DNA of 64,000 nt from Holothuria scabra (GCA_037179385.1 CM074195.1:29344222-29408221); one strand, 5' to 3'; counted from the stretch's first letter, positions 1 to 10,925 are shown. Notes: generated by a model from the letters alone, not told the origin. Made by a program: numbers and translations.

Positions 1-86
1 TGGCCAATATTTTAATACAAAACCCTGGATGTGCATGCTGTACTATAGGGGACCAATGCTCACATGAAATCTGTAACATTGTCAAC

Positions 87-391
87 AAGGCCTGTATACA
101 CGAGCAACATTTGCAAAACATTCCCTAAAACATTTCCAAAACATTCACTGGCAACAAATCCAAAACATGCTTGTTTTCCGTTTGTTGCACAGTGTACACA
201 GGTCATGTTTTGGAAATGTTGCAAAAGAAATGTCCTGTCAATTCTTTTCAAAACATTCTCAAAACATTTTCAAAATGTTTTCAAATTGTTTTTACTCTGT
301 CAACACTGTGCAACAAACCCAAAACAAGCATGTTTTGCAGGTGAAGTGTTTTGAGAATGATTTACAAATGTTGCTGATGTATACAGGCCTT
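87..391. mobile_element. Foldback/MITE-like element with long inverted repeats
   Basis: The left arm begins AAGGCCTGTATACA and the right arm ends with its complement (TGTATACAGGCCTT). Similarity continues inward for about 110 bp on both sides, including an inverted block around AACATGCTTGTTTT. The short ORFs here are by-products of the repeats. No target duplication is clear. A non-autonomous DNA transposon is the simplest reading. Confidence 0.6.
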
Positions 392-1390
392 AATGTAGAC
401 TTAAAAGTAGATTACAATCCATTCCAGCATTTATAAATGGCTACATCACAGGGATGGTATTGTACTGCTCAAAGGTGCAGTACTGTAATTCCTGTATTCT
501 ACAGTAACTGCACTGATCTGAACTCATCATATATCGTATGGCTTAAATGAATTCATCCTTCTTTGAAATTCACTAGAAGGTCACAAAACTCCAGTACAGG
601 TTTGAAACTTTTTTATCCCATGAAGCTTAATTTGCACTTTTGCAAGATCAGAGTTATGGAGACATATTCACAAGAAAAGGAAAATGGATAAAAGAAAGTA
701 AAGCAAAAAAAAAAAAAATGAAAGGGTAAACCAGACCCTCTTGTGATGAGACCAATTCTCCAGAGAAAAGAAAAAAAGAAATTTACTAAAAAAAATTTAC
801 CATAGACAACAGATATTTCACCTTAACTGGAAGCCACTGAACAGCTTTTAGTTTACAGTATGAAAGTGAAGTTCAAAGACTGACTTGTAAAATTAAGGTT
901 TACCCCACGCTAGGAGTTAAATTAAACAGAAAAAAGTTAATGGTTCTGACATCTTATTGAGCTTGCTTATATTTTAGAAACTACACCGTACAGTACTGTA
1001 CTATACCTCTGCAAAGGCTAATTCTGACCATGTTCTGTGTACAGAGGAAAGAAAAGCTGTTGTTGGTTTCTATGAACCTCCTACAGTACAGTAGGCTTAA
1101 CTATCTCATTGAAAGTAAACCAAACTCACTTTTGCGGTATATCATGTAGAACATGATGTTTATTGGGTATTCTACCTTAAAAAAGTAACAGTCACACAGC
1201 TCGATATCATCAGATAGTGACACTGTCTCCTCTCCACTTTCACTGGTATGATCACAAATGCACCAACAAACACTTGTAATAGACCATGAGAAAAGAGAAT
1301 CAAGGGTGGGGGTTAATAAAGCTGAGACAATTTCATCTACCCTCAAGGCCAGCCTTTAAAATCATAATACAGATCTGTTAACATATGCAA
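392..1390. other. No recognisable feature
   Basis: AT-rich non-coding sequence with an A-rich tract near 700-780. I see no convincing exon, RNA gene or repeat end. A minus-strand Cys-rich ORF at 1101-1346 was considered as a Ly6 exon and set aside because its phase does not fit. Confidence 0.4.
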
Positions 1391-2346
1391 TGCAGCCTCC
1401 GAAACAGGTCAAGAGGTATTTTGGGGCACCTAAATATCATGGTAAAAAATATCCTAAATTGTATAAGGTAATAATAACTGACATATTCTTAGAATTTGGC
1501 TGTACCTCTATGCCCATTGTGAAATAATAATTACACCTTTTTGTAACTTTTTTAACTGGGACAAGATGACTGACAGTACTTTCATCCTTTGGAAAATATC
1601 AATTTACCAAGCTATATCAGTTGAGAATAATCTAGAAACACAGCTACAGTATCAGCTCCAAATTGGTTTCTTTCCATTAGCAGCATGCAGTATAAGAACA
1701 TGAAACAAAAAACATACCTGAATGTTGATTTCAAAGACAACATTATCATTAACAATAATGTTAACACATGTATGAAGTCTCCGAAACAAGTTTTTACATT
1801 CATTGACGAGTCTATCAAACATGTATTTTACAACAGGGTTTTGCTTGGTGTTGTGCAAGAATTCACCTCTCTGCTGATAATTTGAAAGCAAATTTAGGAT
1901 AAAACATTTAACTTAAAATGAAGAAAGATGAATATTATTGTAACTGGTGTTTCGGAGGCTTCAAGTGTTTACGGAAAGTTGGTATCGACTCACTTTTCAA
2001 AATGATGAGGCAAATCTCAACTTTTTATGAATGAGTGAACAGAGGTCTAGAAGCATACATTTGGGGAGGCAAAGAAGAACAGCTTTGTAATTCCTGTTCA
2101 TATGGGAGGGTCAAACAGTTTGTTTCGGAGGCTTCAAAAATGTTAACGGAAAACTCACTCTTTTGAATTCCGCTTTCATAAAATCCATGAAAGTCCTGGG
2201 TTCTGGTTAAGTTACCTTCCAACTGGGAAAAGCGTTAAAACACATTATATAAAGAATGATTGGAGAGCTGCAAGCAGTATTTTATCATTGTAACCATACT
2301 GAAATGTCTGTTAACAAATGTTAACGGAAAATGAAGCCTCCGAAAC
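1391..2346. repeat. Locally clustered 15-bp motif in both orientations
   Basis: The motif GTTTCGGAGGCTTCA occurs at 1949-1963 and 2122-2136 on the plus strand. It occurs at 2332-2346 on the minus strand, with near-identical minus-strand versions at 1773-1787 and 1391-1405, each one mismatch. Several copies lie next to a TTAACGGAAA-like block. I noticed none elsewhere in the window. Whether these are remnants of duplicated exons, short transposon debris or binding sites cannot be decided from sequence alone. Confidence 0.6.
1718..1873 (-). CDS. Candidate internal exon of unknown gene (phase 0-0)
   Basis: An open 52-codon segment lies between an acceptor ending TTATCAG and a strong donor GTATGT. 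It starts and ends at phase 0, so it could be spliced after the Ly6 exon at 3195-3311, which also ends at phase 0. It encodes a basic, Asn-rich peptide including NECKNLFRRLHTCVN and does not show the expected CxCxxDxCN ending of a Ly6 domain. One of the 15-bp motif copies lies inside it. It could equally belong to another gene, a transposon remnant or chance. Confidence 0.25.
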
Positions 2347-2845
2347 GACAAGCACTGATGTCAATTTCTCAAAATTGGAAAGTGAGTTACAGCTGATATT
2401 AATTCTGTAGTTTCTGCTGGACATCTTCTTACAAATAATACATAACACACCTAATCCATGAAGTGATTGTAATAGGGGCATGATTTTGGAAAAATGACTC
2501 CATAATTTTGTCACAAAAAAGGTCAGATTTTGGGTGCTAATAGCTCTGTAAAAACTGAACATATAAAGCTCTCAAAAAATGTATGCTACCCAAGGTAGCT
2601 GCCACTCTGGTAAGTTATCTGGTGCAAAATGTTTTGATTCTGAATCTTCCTTAGCTTACTACAGATCAAAATGTATCAAAATCCAAAGTTACACCCTTTA
2701 CCGTGAAAATGACCATATTGAAGTGGAAATTTTATTGCACACCGAAAGAATCCCCACTATTAACACGTCGCTTATAGGCCTGACGCAATGGGTAATGCAT
2801 CTTTGACCTCCAGTTTTTGCAAGTCAATGTGAACCGATATGCCAG

Positions 2846-2880
2846 ATTGCCGTTGTCGTTACCGCAGAGACATGTGAACG
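2846..2880 (-). CDS. Possible degenerate Ly6 C-terminal segment
   Basis: On the minus strand this encodes FTCLCGNDNGN, which matches the Ly6/uPAR terminal signature C-x-C-x2-D-x-C-N except that the last cysteine is glycine (GGC where TGC is expected). It lies just downstream, in transcript order, of the second Ly6 exon, separated by a TTAA-type MITE. The phase needed (1) does not match the phase-0 end of that exon. It may therefore be a decayed or MITE-disrupted exon, or a coincidence. Confidence 0.25.
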
Positions 2881-2884
2881 CATC

Positions 2885-3154
2885 TTAAAGGTCTTATCCT
2901 CTCACCCCAAACAATTTCAATTCTCTTAACTTATTCACTGAGCCCACCCCCCCCCCTCCCCCAAGAATGTCAGTTTATTGCTTCAGGGTGCATAAATAGA
3001 CTCCAATTTGTAATCAGGATTGCCTCAACAAAGTACATGCTGTAAAAAGAGCTTAAGTATTTTGCATTTTTTAACTAGCTGTCAATCAGAAAGGTGAGTC
3101 AATTAAGAATTTCTGTGGACTGCTTCAAAAATGGTAGTTGGGTGATAACCCCCT
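2885..3154. mobile_element. TTAA-flanked MITE, family copy a
   Basis: It begins TTAAAGGTCTTATCCTCTCA and is clearly related along its length to 37663-37965 and 40126-40417. The inner end is degraded. It occupies most of the interval between the second Ly6 exon and the possible C-terminal segment. Confidence 0.55.
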
Positions 3155-3194
3155 ATCGTTACAGGAAAGGACTGTGGTATGAAGCAATACTTAC

Positions 3195-3311
3195 GATATC
3201 AACACATCCTTTACGAAACATCCACCCGGTTCCTGTTGGATTCATTTTAAGCTCTGCCATGCAATTTTGTCGATCTTCGGTGCAAACTTGTAGAGTTCCA
3301 TTTTCTCCTAG
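3195..3311 (-). CDS. Ly6/uPAR domain, second exon
   Basis: This is a 39-codon exon on the minus strand. The acceptor ends CACTACAG after a pyrimidine-rich stretch and the donor is GTAAGT. Both borders are phase 0, which matches the phase-0 end of the exon at 8530-8621. The peptide runs from LGENGTLQVCTEDRQNC to WMFRKGCVDI. Its three cysteines, with the Gly-Cys before the exon end, fit the middle of a three-finger Ly6 fold (C4, C5 and the conserved GC). It lies in a longer open frame, but the splice sites and cysteine spacing favour these limits. The product is probably extracellular. The domain's last exon is not securely found. Confidence 0.62.
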
Positions 3312-3567
3312 CTGTAGTGACGATACAGAAAAATGTGACAGATGGGGAAAAGCATATACTACATTGCTAAAACGTTTTCTAAATAGATTTTGGCTATACT
3401 TGGCCATACTCTGAAGAGTGTTAACGGATAATTGCCAGGAAGTTTGTGGTGGCGCACTTTCACTAAGCAATGAAAGATTCCAAGCTAAAACACCAATCTC
3501 AATGAGGAGTGTGCAATCTGTATGAAAAGCAGACATGTCCATGAATGTCTTAAAAAGCATTCCTTTG
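3312..3567. other. Intronic stretch, no distinct feature
   Basis: Sequence between the second Ly6 exon and the U2-like fragment. An open frame runs through it on the minus strand but reads across a good acceptor site, so I regard it as intron. Confidence 0.4.
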
Positions 3568-3616
3568 ATCGCTTGTCGGCCTTTTGGCTAAGGTCATGTG
3601 TTGTATGTTCTTTTCA
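3568..3616 (+). ncRNA. U2 snRNA-like 5' fragment (pseudogene or SINE head)
   Basis: Starting ATCGCTTGTCGGCCTTTTG, the first 25 bases match the conserved 5' end of U2 snRNA (family knowledge) with one change. The following branch-site-pairing segment is altered and about two bases shorter. Past about position 50 the similarity is lost: no clear Sm site, although a hairpin (CCAGACC...GGTCTGG, 3647-3672) follows. A functional U2 gene is unlikely. It may be a truncated retropseudogene, or the head of a U2-derived SINE fused to the repeat that starts at 3718. Confidence 0.5.
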
Positions 3617-3717
3617 TGCAGCCTAGAATGGAGCCATCACACATGCCAGACCAATAATGTAAATGGTCTGGGCCTTGAGGTTGGTCACGTATTGTCGTTC
3701 AGTGAACGAACTTCTTC

Positions 3718-4458
3718 GGGAAGCAGTTAAAGTTTTGGTTTCGCCGAACGCTCCTTTCCCAGAGGGTGGACTTTGAATGAATCATTTCATTTTTAAAATA
3801 CAGATATTTCACATTTAAGGTTGAAGTATTTTTCTTCGTCCTGATTTTTTCATAAAAGTGCCCTTCAAAATAAACGTCAGCTTGGAATTTAACGTTTGGC
3901 CATAGACTAGACTTGGTAAGAGTCCATTTTTCCTTCTAGTTTCGCTCTGAATTGCAGTCGGGGAGTCGAGAGTTCGAGTTTTGTTCGCGTTAAACCGAAG
4001 ACTTAAAAATTGAAACCTACTGCCATTGTGCTTGGTGCACAGAGTAAGAGATGGGGTAGGGTACGGAAAACTCAAACAAATGGACGCTTGGGAAGCAGTT
4101 TAAGTTTTGGTTTCACCGAACGGTCTTTTGCCAGAGGGTGGAGAGGACTTTGAATAAATTATTTTATTTTTAAAATGTAGATATTTCACATTTAAGGTTG
4201 AAGTATTTTTCTTCGTCCTGATTTTTCATAAAAGTGCTCTTCAAAATAAACGTCAGCTTGGAATTTAACGTTTGGCCATGAACCAGACTTGCTATGGGTC
4301 CATTTTTCTTCTAGTTTCGCTCTAAATTGCAGTCAGGGAGTCGAGAGTTCGAGTTTTGTTCGGGTTAAACCGAAGACTTAAAAACTGAAACCTACTGCCA
4401 ATGCGCTTGACGCACAGAGTAAGAAATGGGGTAGGGTACGGAAAACTCAAACAAGTGC
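3718..4458 (+). repeat. Tandem duplication of a ~365-bp SINE-containing unit
   Basis: Unit 1 is 3718-4078 and unit 2 is 4090-4458. Both start GGGAAGCAGTT and end in the same CTACTGCCAWTGYGCTTG... body shared with the window's SINE family (a diverged form with CACAGAGTAAG). The U2-like segment precedes only unit 1, so either duplication spared it or it joined later. Confidence 0.7.
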
Positions 4459-5229
4459 GCCACAACTAGAAAAAAAAAACAGTGACCAGCTCGATGTAAA
4501 CCAATTGGTTAGAAACCGGATCGATAAACCCAATTGACTAAGTCACTTGTTAACTTAGTGACTAAGTAAGCAAACAACTGACTGTTGATGTTACTCATCA
4601 TATAGATCTAAGTCTAAATCGTTTATTTCTTTCCAATACTGTTTATTTTCACTCCCTCAAGTTGGGACCTGAACCCGATTCTGTATCTGGTTAACGGCAC
4701 AGGAAAATTCAGCCAAGCTTTCACAGACACCTATAAGCTTCTTGTACAGTTGTAAATTACAAAAAACCGTGGCAACACATAACGTACAAAAGCGCCATTT
4801 TCTAACTTGCTCTACATCACGTGAGTGCGTTAGTCTGAGTGCCCGTCTTACCCCAGAAAATAGTGCACGTCATTTTAGCAACAGATGCATTGACGACATA
4901 CTGACGTCATTTTGGGAAAATAATGAAACCCGTTGTCATAGAAGGAACATTTAGTCGTACGCACAATGGGAAGAAAACCCTCTCCGTTATACTCCTCCCC
5001 TAGGCCTGGGACCAAGTGCTGTCGTTGACCTTAAACCAAAAAATATTGCCTACTCTAGTTCCGGGAAACTGGGAAAGAGCGCAATAAAATTCATTCCACA
5101 TTTGTAGATGACGTACTCGCGCGCCTCATTGTTAGTTTATCAATGAGCTGTTCTCATTTGCTGATGTTGATTTGGTATTACTCCAAGGAGGGCGTACTCC
5201 TCGCATTGTGACATCACACGCATACGGTC
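4459..5229. other. No recognisable gene
   Basis: The first ~70 bases finish the SINE body (CCAATTGGTTAGAAACC). The remainder is unassigned and includes a CTAAGT/ACTTAG-rich patch near 4540-4575. I see no coding signature. Confidence 0.35.
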
Positions 5230-5458
5230 TATAGACGAATCCGATTAACGCTTGTGTTTAGTGACTGTATGCATAAGTGGGGTCTATCAGCCTTAAATCG
5301 CCTTCATTTACTGTCTGCATGAATTTCAACCCCTCATATTCAGAGAAATTGGGGGAATCAAGATACAACTCAGTGTACAACAATAGATGGGACAGGTAGG
5401 CAAGGAAGTTATGGCCGACTTAAATCAGATCATCACAAGCTGCCAGGATTCGTCTATA
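5230..5458. mobile_element. MITE with TATAGACGAATC termini, copy 1
   Basis: It starts TATAGACGAATCCG and ends GATTCGTCTATA. The interior matches 43952-44161 and, inverted, 45847-46107. A short internally deleted version is at 42551-42653. The inverted repeats are about 12 bp. The edges are consistent with a TA target. Confidence 0.75.
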
Positions 5459-5640
5459 AAGGACAATGTGGTTGCTTTAGAATTTGACAGCAGAAACAGC
5501 AACAACTTACATGATTGTATTCATTGATGATATGAAGTATATCTTTACAAAATATATTGTTTTTCAAATACTCTAAAAGAAAGTTCTTATGCATTTTGTT
5601 AAGTAGTTTGACTTACGAAGCTCCATTCGCAAATGTTAGA

Positions 5641-5858
5641 GAATCCGGCCTCTGATTTTGTTGTTAGTATAATGGAGTTTCACGGCCCAGTTTCCAACCA
5701 ATTGGTTCAAGTCGAGCCGGCTTCGGCCTTTTTTTCCAGTTGTGGCTCACTGGCTTGTTTTCCCTACTCCTTTGCTTGTGCGGAGCATCACCCACAATGG
5801 CAGGGCGTTCCATTTTTTGAGTCTTTGGTATGACTCGACCTGGGAATCGGCCTCTGAT
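5641..5858 (-). mobile_element. tRNA-derived SINE (5'-truncated) with target duplication
   Basis: The minus-strand body contains CAAGCCAGTGAGCCACAACT and ACTTGAACCAATTGGTTGG, shared with at least seven other copies. It is flanked by a 15-16 bp direct repeat, GAATC(C)GGCCTCTGAT, at 5641-5656 and 5844-5858, as expected for LINE-driven retroposition. The tRNA-like head seen in the 50.1-kb copy is missing here. Confidence 0.8.
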
Positions 5859-5925
5859 AAACTTATACCTACAATGAATAATTCTAAGGTCACTGACTTA
5901 CATATTGGTCAGTTTTGGTGATAGT

Positions 5926-6717
5926 CATGGGCGTCCGGAAGGGGGGGCAAGGGGGGGGGCACTTGCCCCCCCCCCTGGAAAATCAAACTTGTGAAAAAAA
6001 TTAACTAAAAATTGAAATAAAAAAAAATAAAAATAAATCATTAAAATATCTTCACTCACAGCGTCAGTTTCTACTGAAATATACGGACATTTGACCAGAA
6101 ATAGCAAAAGAGGAGATGGTATGCTGAATAGTGAAATCGTAATTTTGGGACCATCATTCGTGATATCTATTGGAAATTTGTAATTGCAAAAACTTTGCCA
6201 AAATTGTACTAGTTGTCAGGTATGTAGTGTGCATATGGCATCCGACTATTGATGAGTGTGTTGGTCTTGCTTTGGTCACGTGCTGATCTCAAGTGGCGAC
6301 GCGTAGATGTAACTTGGATATACAAGGTGAATGGGGGGGGGGGGGGCGGACATGGTTCATAATTGGGTAACGGATATAGGCATACATAGGCTGTTTGACA
6401 GTTGTAAGTTTTATCGTGAATAGGCGTGCGAGGCCATGACCGAGAGGCAGATTTCCCTTCAACATTTTTTTACATTGAAAATTCTAAAAATCTAAAAATT
6501 ACAGACATGAAATCCCTGTTTCAGGGCTGGGTACATGCAGCTTATAACACTCGCCAAGTGTCGTTTCCGGCCATCTGGAGGGTTTGTAAGGCCCAAAATT
6601 TTCTTGTACGCTCCGCGCCAACTGATGGTGGCGCTCCGCTTATATAGTGTACACAATTCAATCATCCATGAATGACCTTGCCCCCCCCCCTTGCAAAAAT
6701 TTCTGCGGACGCCCATG
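5926..6717. mobile_element. Non-autonomous hAT-like element, copy 1
   Basis: The terminal inverted repeat is CATGGGCGTCCG with G-rich subterminal tracts. Both sides carry a perfect 8-bp target duplication GTGATAGT (5918-5925 and 6718-6725), the hAT hallmark. It is nearly the same along its whole length as 51431-52241. No transposase is encoded. A 73-codon ORF shared by the two copies (6426-6647 here) differs by several amino-acid changes and looks incidental. Confidence 0.85.
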
Positions 6718-6725
6718 GTGATAGT

Positions 6726-8529
6726 TTCAAGCTGTTGCGGCTGCCTCCTTCAAGTAACGCACCTTCATATTCGCGTTTAGTCCTTATCAACTGAAACACA
6801 TCTAGGGCTTAGCGCTGCATTTTTAAGCAAAAAGTAAGGCGAACAGTATAGAACGCAATGTAAAAGCACACGCAAGCTTGTCTCTAACAACAATAGAATA
6901 CTTTTATACTAAACCCCTCCCGACTGTACGGCAAAAATCCGTTCGGCTAAACCAAATTATGAAAGTGCTCCCCGAGGAAGATGAGGGCTACACTTAATGA
7001 CCAACCCCACGACCTTCAGACCATTTTCATCATTGGCAAGTCATGTATGTCTCCATTCTAGACCAGATGAAAAGAACAGATACTGCACTTGATCGTAGCC
7101 AAAGGTCGAGAAGTGGAAAATAGAATAGGTCGTATGCGTCCATGTATGCAAAAGTAATCCCCCATCTTTGGAGGAACACATACCTGTATTAAATTACACC
7201 TGCAAATGTTGACAGCTGAATTATTGACCAATCAAAAAGGCGCGTAGTCTACCTCATACGCGGGACAGACCAGACCGCATAGTCTGGGTGGGGGTGGGGA
7301 CATGGACCCTTCGAAGGAAAGACTTTCAGACCAATAGAGAGTTTGAAGTTCTTTGAACAATTTTTTAACAATTTTTCTCATCCCCCCCCCCCGACCCCCG
7401 AAACTTTTCGCCAGCATCATCAAAACCTTGTCTGGCTACGAGCTTAGGGAAAATTGTACTGCTTGAGGTCACCTGCACATTGCTTTCCAAGCATGACGTC
7501 AGTCTGATATCGATGCATAGGGTCTCAGAGAAATCCTAAGCTTTAGCTGAAAGGAGCACGTAAATAAAAACGCTTTTGTCAAGACATACGCAACTTGCCG
7601 CGGGAAAATAAGCTCATTCAGGTTCTTCATACTCTATTTTGAAACATTTGGCGGAGGGAAAACTGCCACGAATTCGGATCGGACTTGACTTTTGCGAGTG
7701 TTTAATAAAATCTTCTCAATCTTCTGTGTCGAAAAGAAACCCAAATAGTGCCAACTTTTGAAAACATGATTTAAATTGCAGGAATACGAGAATTGAATTT
7801 ACAGGCCTCCTTATTGTTTCGTGACGAAAATAAGTATACGCGTGTCCGATAAAAACTGTCGATGTGACGTTGCAAAGAACTGTTGACAATTTGTTTTCAA
7901 AAAAATCAGATGCAAATTTTATATTTACACTCCTTTGAAAATGTTTGCCACTTTCTGCGACTACTGAGATACCAATCGCATCGAAATCCGATCCGAATTT
8001 ATTTTGGTGCGACAGCGACTTTAAAGTTAAAAGCTAAGGACTAGGTTCAAAATATCGATAAGTCACTTACCGTCAAATTTCCCGTTTAAAGTACTGATGA
8101 TTGAAATATTGCAGTGCCCTGTTCTCTTTACAAATTTACAAACTGATTCACTTGTTTCCCTTAAGGGGAAACATTGCTTTTATTTCACAAGGAAATTTCA
8201 TCCTTTTAAAACCAAAGAGTTTTAAATAATTACAAATGAGGCAGTATGGTAGCCTTCTTTTCAAGAAATAAGTTTTCCTCAGATAGAAATTCAGTGGTTT
8301 GTTGCTCAAGAATAATTGGTTCGCCCAACTTTCAACATTTCAAAAGATGCATATTACGGAACTCTTCTTGTGCATAATATTTTTAGAAGATAAAGCCGTT
8401 GCTGGGGTTTGTTGCTGAATACGAATGATTTGAAAATGACTAGATCTTTTTACTTTTTATGCTATGTTGGAGCATTTTTAAACGCGAAAACATACCACCA
8501 TGCCAAGGTTTAACTAATCGCATACTTAC
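6726..8529. other. Intron of the Ly6 gene, no further feature
   Basis: AT-rich sequence with short G/C homopolymer runs near 7290 and 7380. No repeat ends, RNA gene or well-formed exon seen on either strand. Confidence 0.4.
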
Positions 8530-8621
8530 ATCAACGCCGTTGCATTCGTCAAGGGAATTAACATCTTCGCACGTATAGCATCGAATACCGGGTGTTACAT
8601 TGTAAAAGTAGAAGAATGAAT
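8530..8621 (-). CDS. Ly6/uPAR domain, first exon
   Basis: This 92-nt minus-strand exon has an acceptor ending GTGAATCAG and a donor GTAAGT. It is entered in phase 1 (matching the upstream micro-exons) and leaves at phase 0 (matching 3195-3311). It encodes SFFYFYNVTPG and then IRCYTCEDVNSLDECNGVD. The C-Y-x-C start followed by a third cysteine is the typical opening of Ly6/uPAR domains (established family pattern). NVT is a possible N-glycosylation site. The frame is closed by TAA shortly upstream of the acceptor, which supports an exon border there. Confidence 0.65.
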
Positions 8622-9345
8622 CTGATTCACAAAACGAGAAATGATAACGGTCGATTGTAGATTTGGGTTAAAATAATCACGATTTTTTTGTCGAGATAAC
8701 AGCGAATGCATAGAGCAAATAAACACTTCCGCCTACTTAGTACCTTTAAGTGGGAGATTCTGTGTCTCATTCAGAACAAACAAATGGCGTCACGGCTGCT
8801 GAACAACACAGATGATGTGATGCACTTACATTTTCATCACAATGAAATGTAGATTTTAGTTCGTCTTATTTCTACGTTCTATCGCGAGATCGCTGTACAA
8901 GCAAAACCTAATATGCAAGCAAATTCCTGCGCATGCTCTATGCCAATAAGTGTCAACCAGTGACGTACCCTTGAATGAGTGTATAGGGTGTTTTCACATA
9001 TGTCACAAGACCCCTTACATAGCTAACGCAACATTGATAATTCTCTTATCGACCTAAGTGCCATTTCTGGCCTGTAAGTTGTATGTCCTCTCGACCTATA
9101 AGAAATTCGCAGCATGTAAAAGCTCTCACGGTCAAACGAAAGCTAACAAGAAGGCCTTTTCACATATTTTAAATATGGGCAAACTTCATCAAAATTTTGA
9201 GCCGTGAAAACTAAGCCACTATAACGCAATGTTGTTATTTCCCCTTAAAAGCTAGTATAACGTGTAATTTTAAAAATCGGAATAATATGGACCTGCAAAG
9301 AATTTCATAACTACATTTGCTACAAACCAATTAAAAATTTACACA
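8622..9345. repeat. Dispersed repeat shared with 27.96-28.33 kb
   Basis: Around 8928-9020 the text CCTGCGCATGCT...GACGTACCC.TGAATGAGT...TTTTCACA matches 27968-28030 and 28220-28250. The rest of the interval is unassigned intron. Confidence 0.45.
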
Positions 9346-10343
9346 CAAATACATAAAGAGTGCACTTACCACACATTTACGTCAGTGGAGCCGTTTCCCC
9401 CTTTTCATCCAGCCAAATGGACTATAACGAGCACGCGATTTCTAGTTTGGGATATGCGATAATTTGTGATAAATTTCCATCACTTCGTCGTTGCTTGTAA
9501 CATCTGAACATGCGCTCACTGCAAAGTCATGGTCACACAGACCAATTTTGTCGGCCGACTCCCTAGTCGACTGGTAAAATTGTGTCGTGTCTGTCTATGT
9601 GACCTGAACACTTTTTTGACCGGTTCACCGACAGAATCGGTGGGCGACAAAAGTCTACAAGTGCAAACTGTAATCGGTCGAGTGAAGTCTCGTTGTGAAG
9701 TCGAGGTTGCAGGTGAGGACGGAGCCCCATGTAAAAAGCTTGAAAACCAAGACCTACAGGGTACAGAGTAGCTTACTCCTGCTTCTGTGTAACAATGTGA
9801 TTCCGATGAACATGCGTTCAAATCCCGCTCGATGTACGTAGGTTTTCTCCGGATACTCCAGCTTTCTTCCCACTTGGCTTTAGACTTACCACCAAAATCG
9901 ATTGCCCAACCGACTAGGGTGGTTTTTCGAAGGACTGAAGCAACCTTGTGGTAGACCAGTTAACAAGGCGACTTTTGCAGGGTTGTTGTGGCTCAAGCCC
10001 CCTCCACCAGTGAAAATATCGAGAACGGAGCTATCGCTTACCATCCCGCTCATGAGGTCAAACATCAATTTTTTTCCAGGCTAAAAATTTTGCTCAATGC
10101 CCATCAATTTTTCATTACAGTGGGTTCTACCTTTTCATATTTTAGAATGCGCCAAATTGCATTGAGCTTTGAAGTTTAAATTTTCAACAGAGGAGAGGAC
10201 ACCCCCTGCCCAATACCCCTCCCCCATGACAAGCGATCACATTCGGGACCCCCCAAAATCCTACATCCGTCCCTAAATATTTAGTCTTACCTCTTAAAAA
10301 TTTTCATCAAGGCAATTCCTTGAATTAGTAGGGCGCATGAAAA
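9346..10343. repeat. ~1-kb intragenic duplicated block (copy with micro-exon A)
   Basis: This block, continuing to about 10430, aligns with 31226-32160 nearly throughout and with 19600-20360 in its second half. It contains a tRNA-B-box-like GTTCAAATCCCGCTCGATGT and the TTTTCTCCGGATACTCC type sequence common in SINE/LINE tails. Each copy ends with a micro-exon cassette. No protein is encoded by the block itself. Confidence 0.7.
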
Positions 10344-10377
10344 AGGTTTCAACGTAAAACAATGTCAAGTACATTAC

Positions 10378-10404
10378 CCGAGTCAGATGGTTCTTCGGTG
10401 ATTT
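10378..10404 (-). CDS. Micro-exon A of the Ly6 gene
   Basis: A 27-nt cassette between acceptor TTTTGACTTACAG and donor GTAATG. Read in phase 1-1 it gives E-ITEEPSDS and joins in frame to the exon at 8530-8621. It differs from micro-exon B by one synonymous change (TCG/TCA). The donor is weaker than consensus. The acidic Ser/Thr/Pro composition suits a stalk. It could be alternatively included without shifting frame. Confidence 0.5.
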
Positions 10405-10702
10405 CTGTAAGTCAAAAAAATGTTTGAAAATAATTCAAAATGCCATATACCTGCATACTGGGCGTGGGGTAAAATCTTGAATTAAATGGAAATAATGCGT
10501 GTTTTACAGAAATAGTAAAATTTGTGATGGCAATATTTATAGACACAGAATGGTATTACATTCCAAATTAGCCAGAACCGCTATCTTCTTTTCAAGAAAA
10601 TTTAGAATTAAAAATTAATCGGAGAATGTTTTATGATTTTTTCACACCTTTACGTCTGCGCATTGAAAAGTTTTCAACGTAAAACAATGTCAAGTACATT
10701 AC

Positions 10703-10729
10703 CTGAGTCAGATGGTTCTTCGGTGATTT
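10703..10729 (-). CDS. Micro-exon B of the Ly6 gene
   Basis: A 27-nt cassette, acceptor TTTTTGACTTACAG, donor GTAATG, phase 1-1, encoding E-ITEEPSDS. It is the tandem duplicate of micro-exon A about 325 bp away. Confidence 0.5.
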
Positions 10730-10925
10730 CTGTAAGTCAAAAAATTGTTTGAAAATAATAATTGAAATGTCATATACCTGCATATCTTGAATTAAATGGA
10801 AATAATGCGTTTTTTACAGAAATAGTAAAATTTGTGATGGCAATATTTACAGATCTTCTATCTCTTCTTTTCAAGAAAATACAGAATTAAAAATTAATTA
10901 ATTTTTTTCACACCTTTACGTCTGC

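Larger units (their letters stand above)
10344..10925. repeat. Local tandem duplication carrying micro-exons A and B
   Basis: Two units, about 10344-10665 and 10668-10925, both start TTTCAACGTAAAACAATGTC and each include a complete cassette with its acceptor and donor. The second unit has internal deletions. Confidence 0.75.

Noticed and set aside
1101..1346. Cys-rich minus-strand ORF (SVCWCICDHTSE...ELCDCYFF) as the last Ly6 exon
   Set aside because: Its only acceptors give phase 1 or 2, while the preceding Ly6 exon ends at phase 0; the donor after it is weak and CN is missing.
6426..6647. 73-codon ORF conserved in both hAT-like copies as a real protein
   Set aside because: Conservation reflects shared repeat DNA; amino-acid changes are frequent for the few nucleotide differences.
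9363..9372. Conserved minus-strand GGTAAGT in the duplicated blocks (also near 31245) as another exon donor
   Set aside because: All three phases upstream meet stops within a few codons in the 31-kb copy, so no open exon precedes it.
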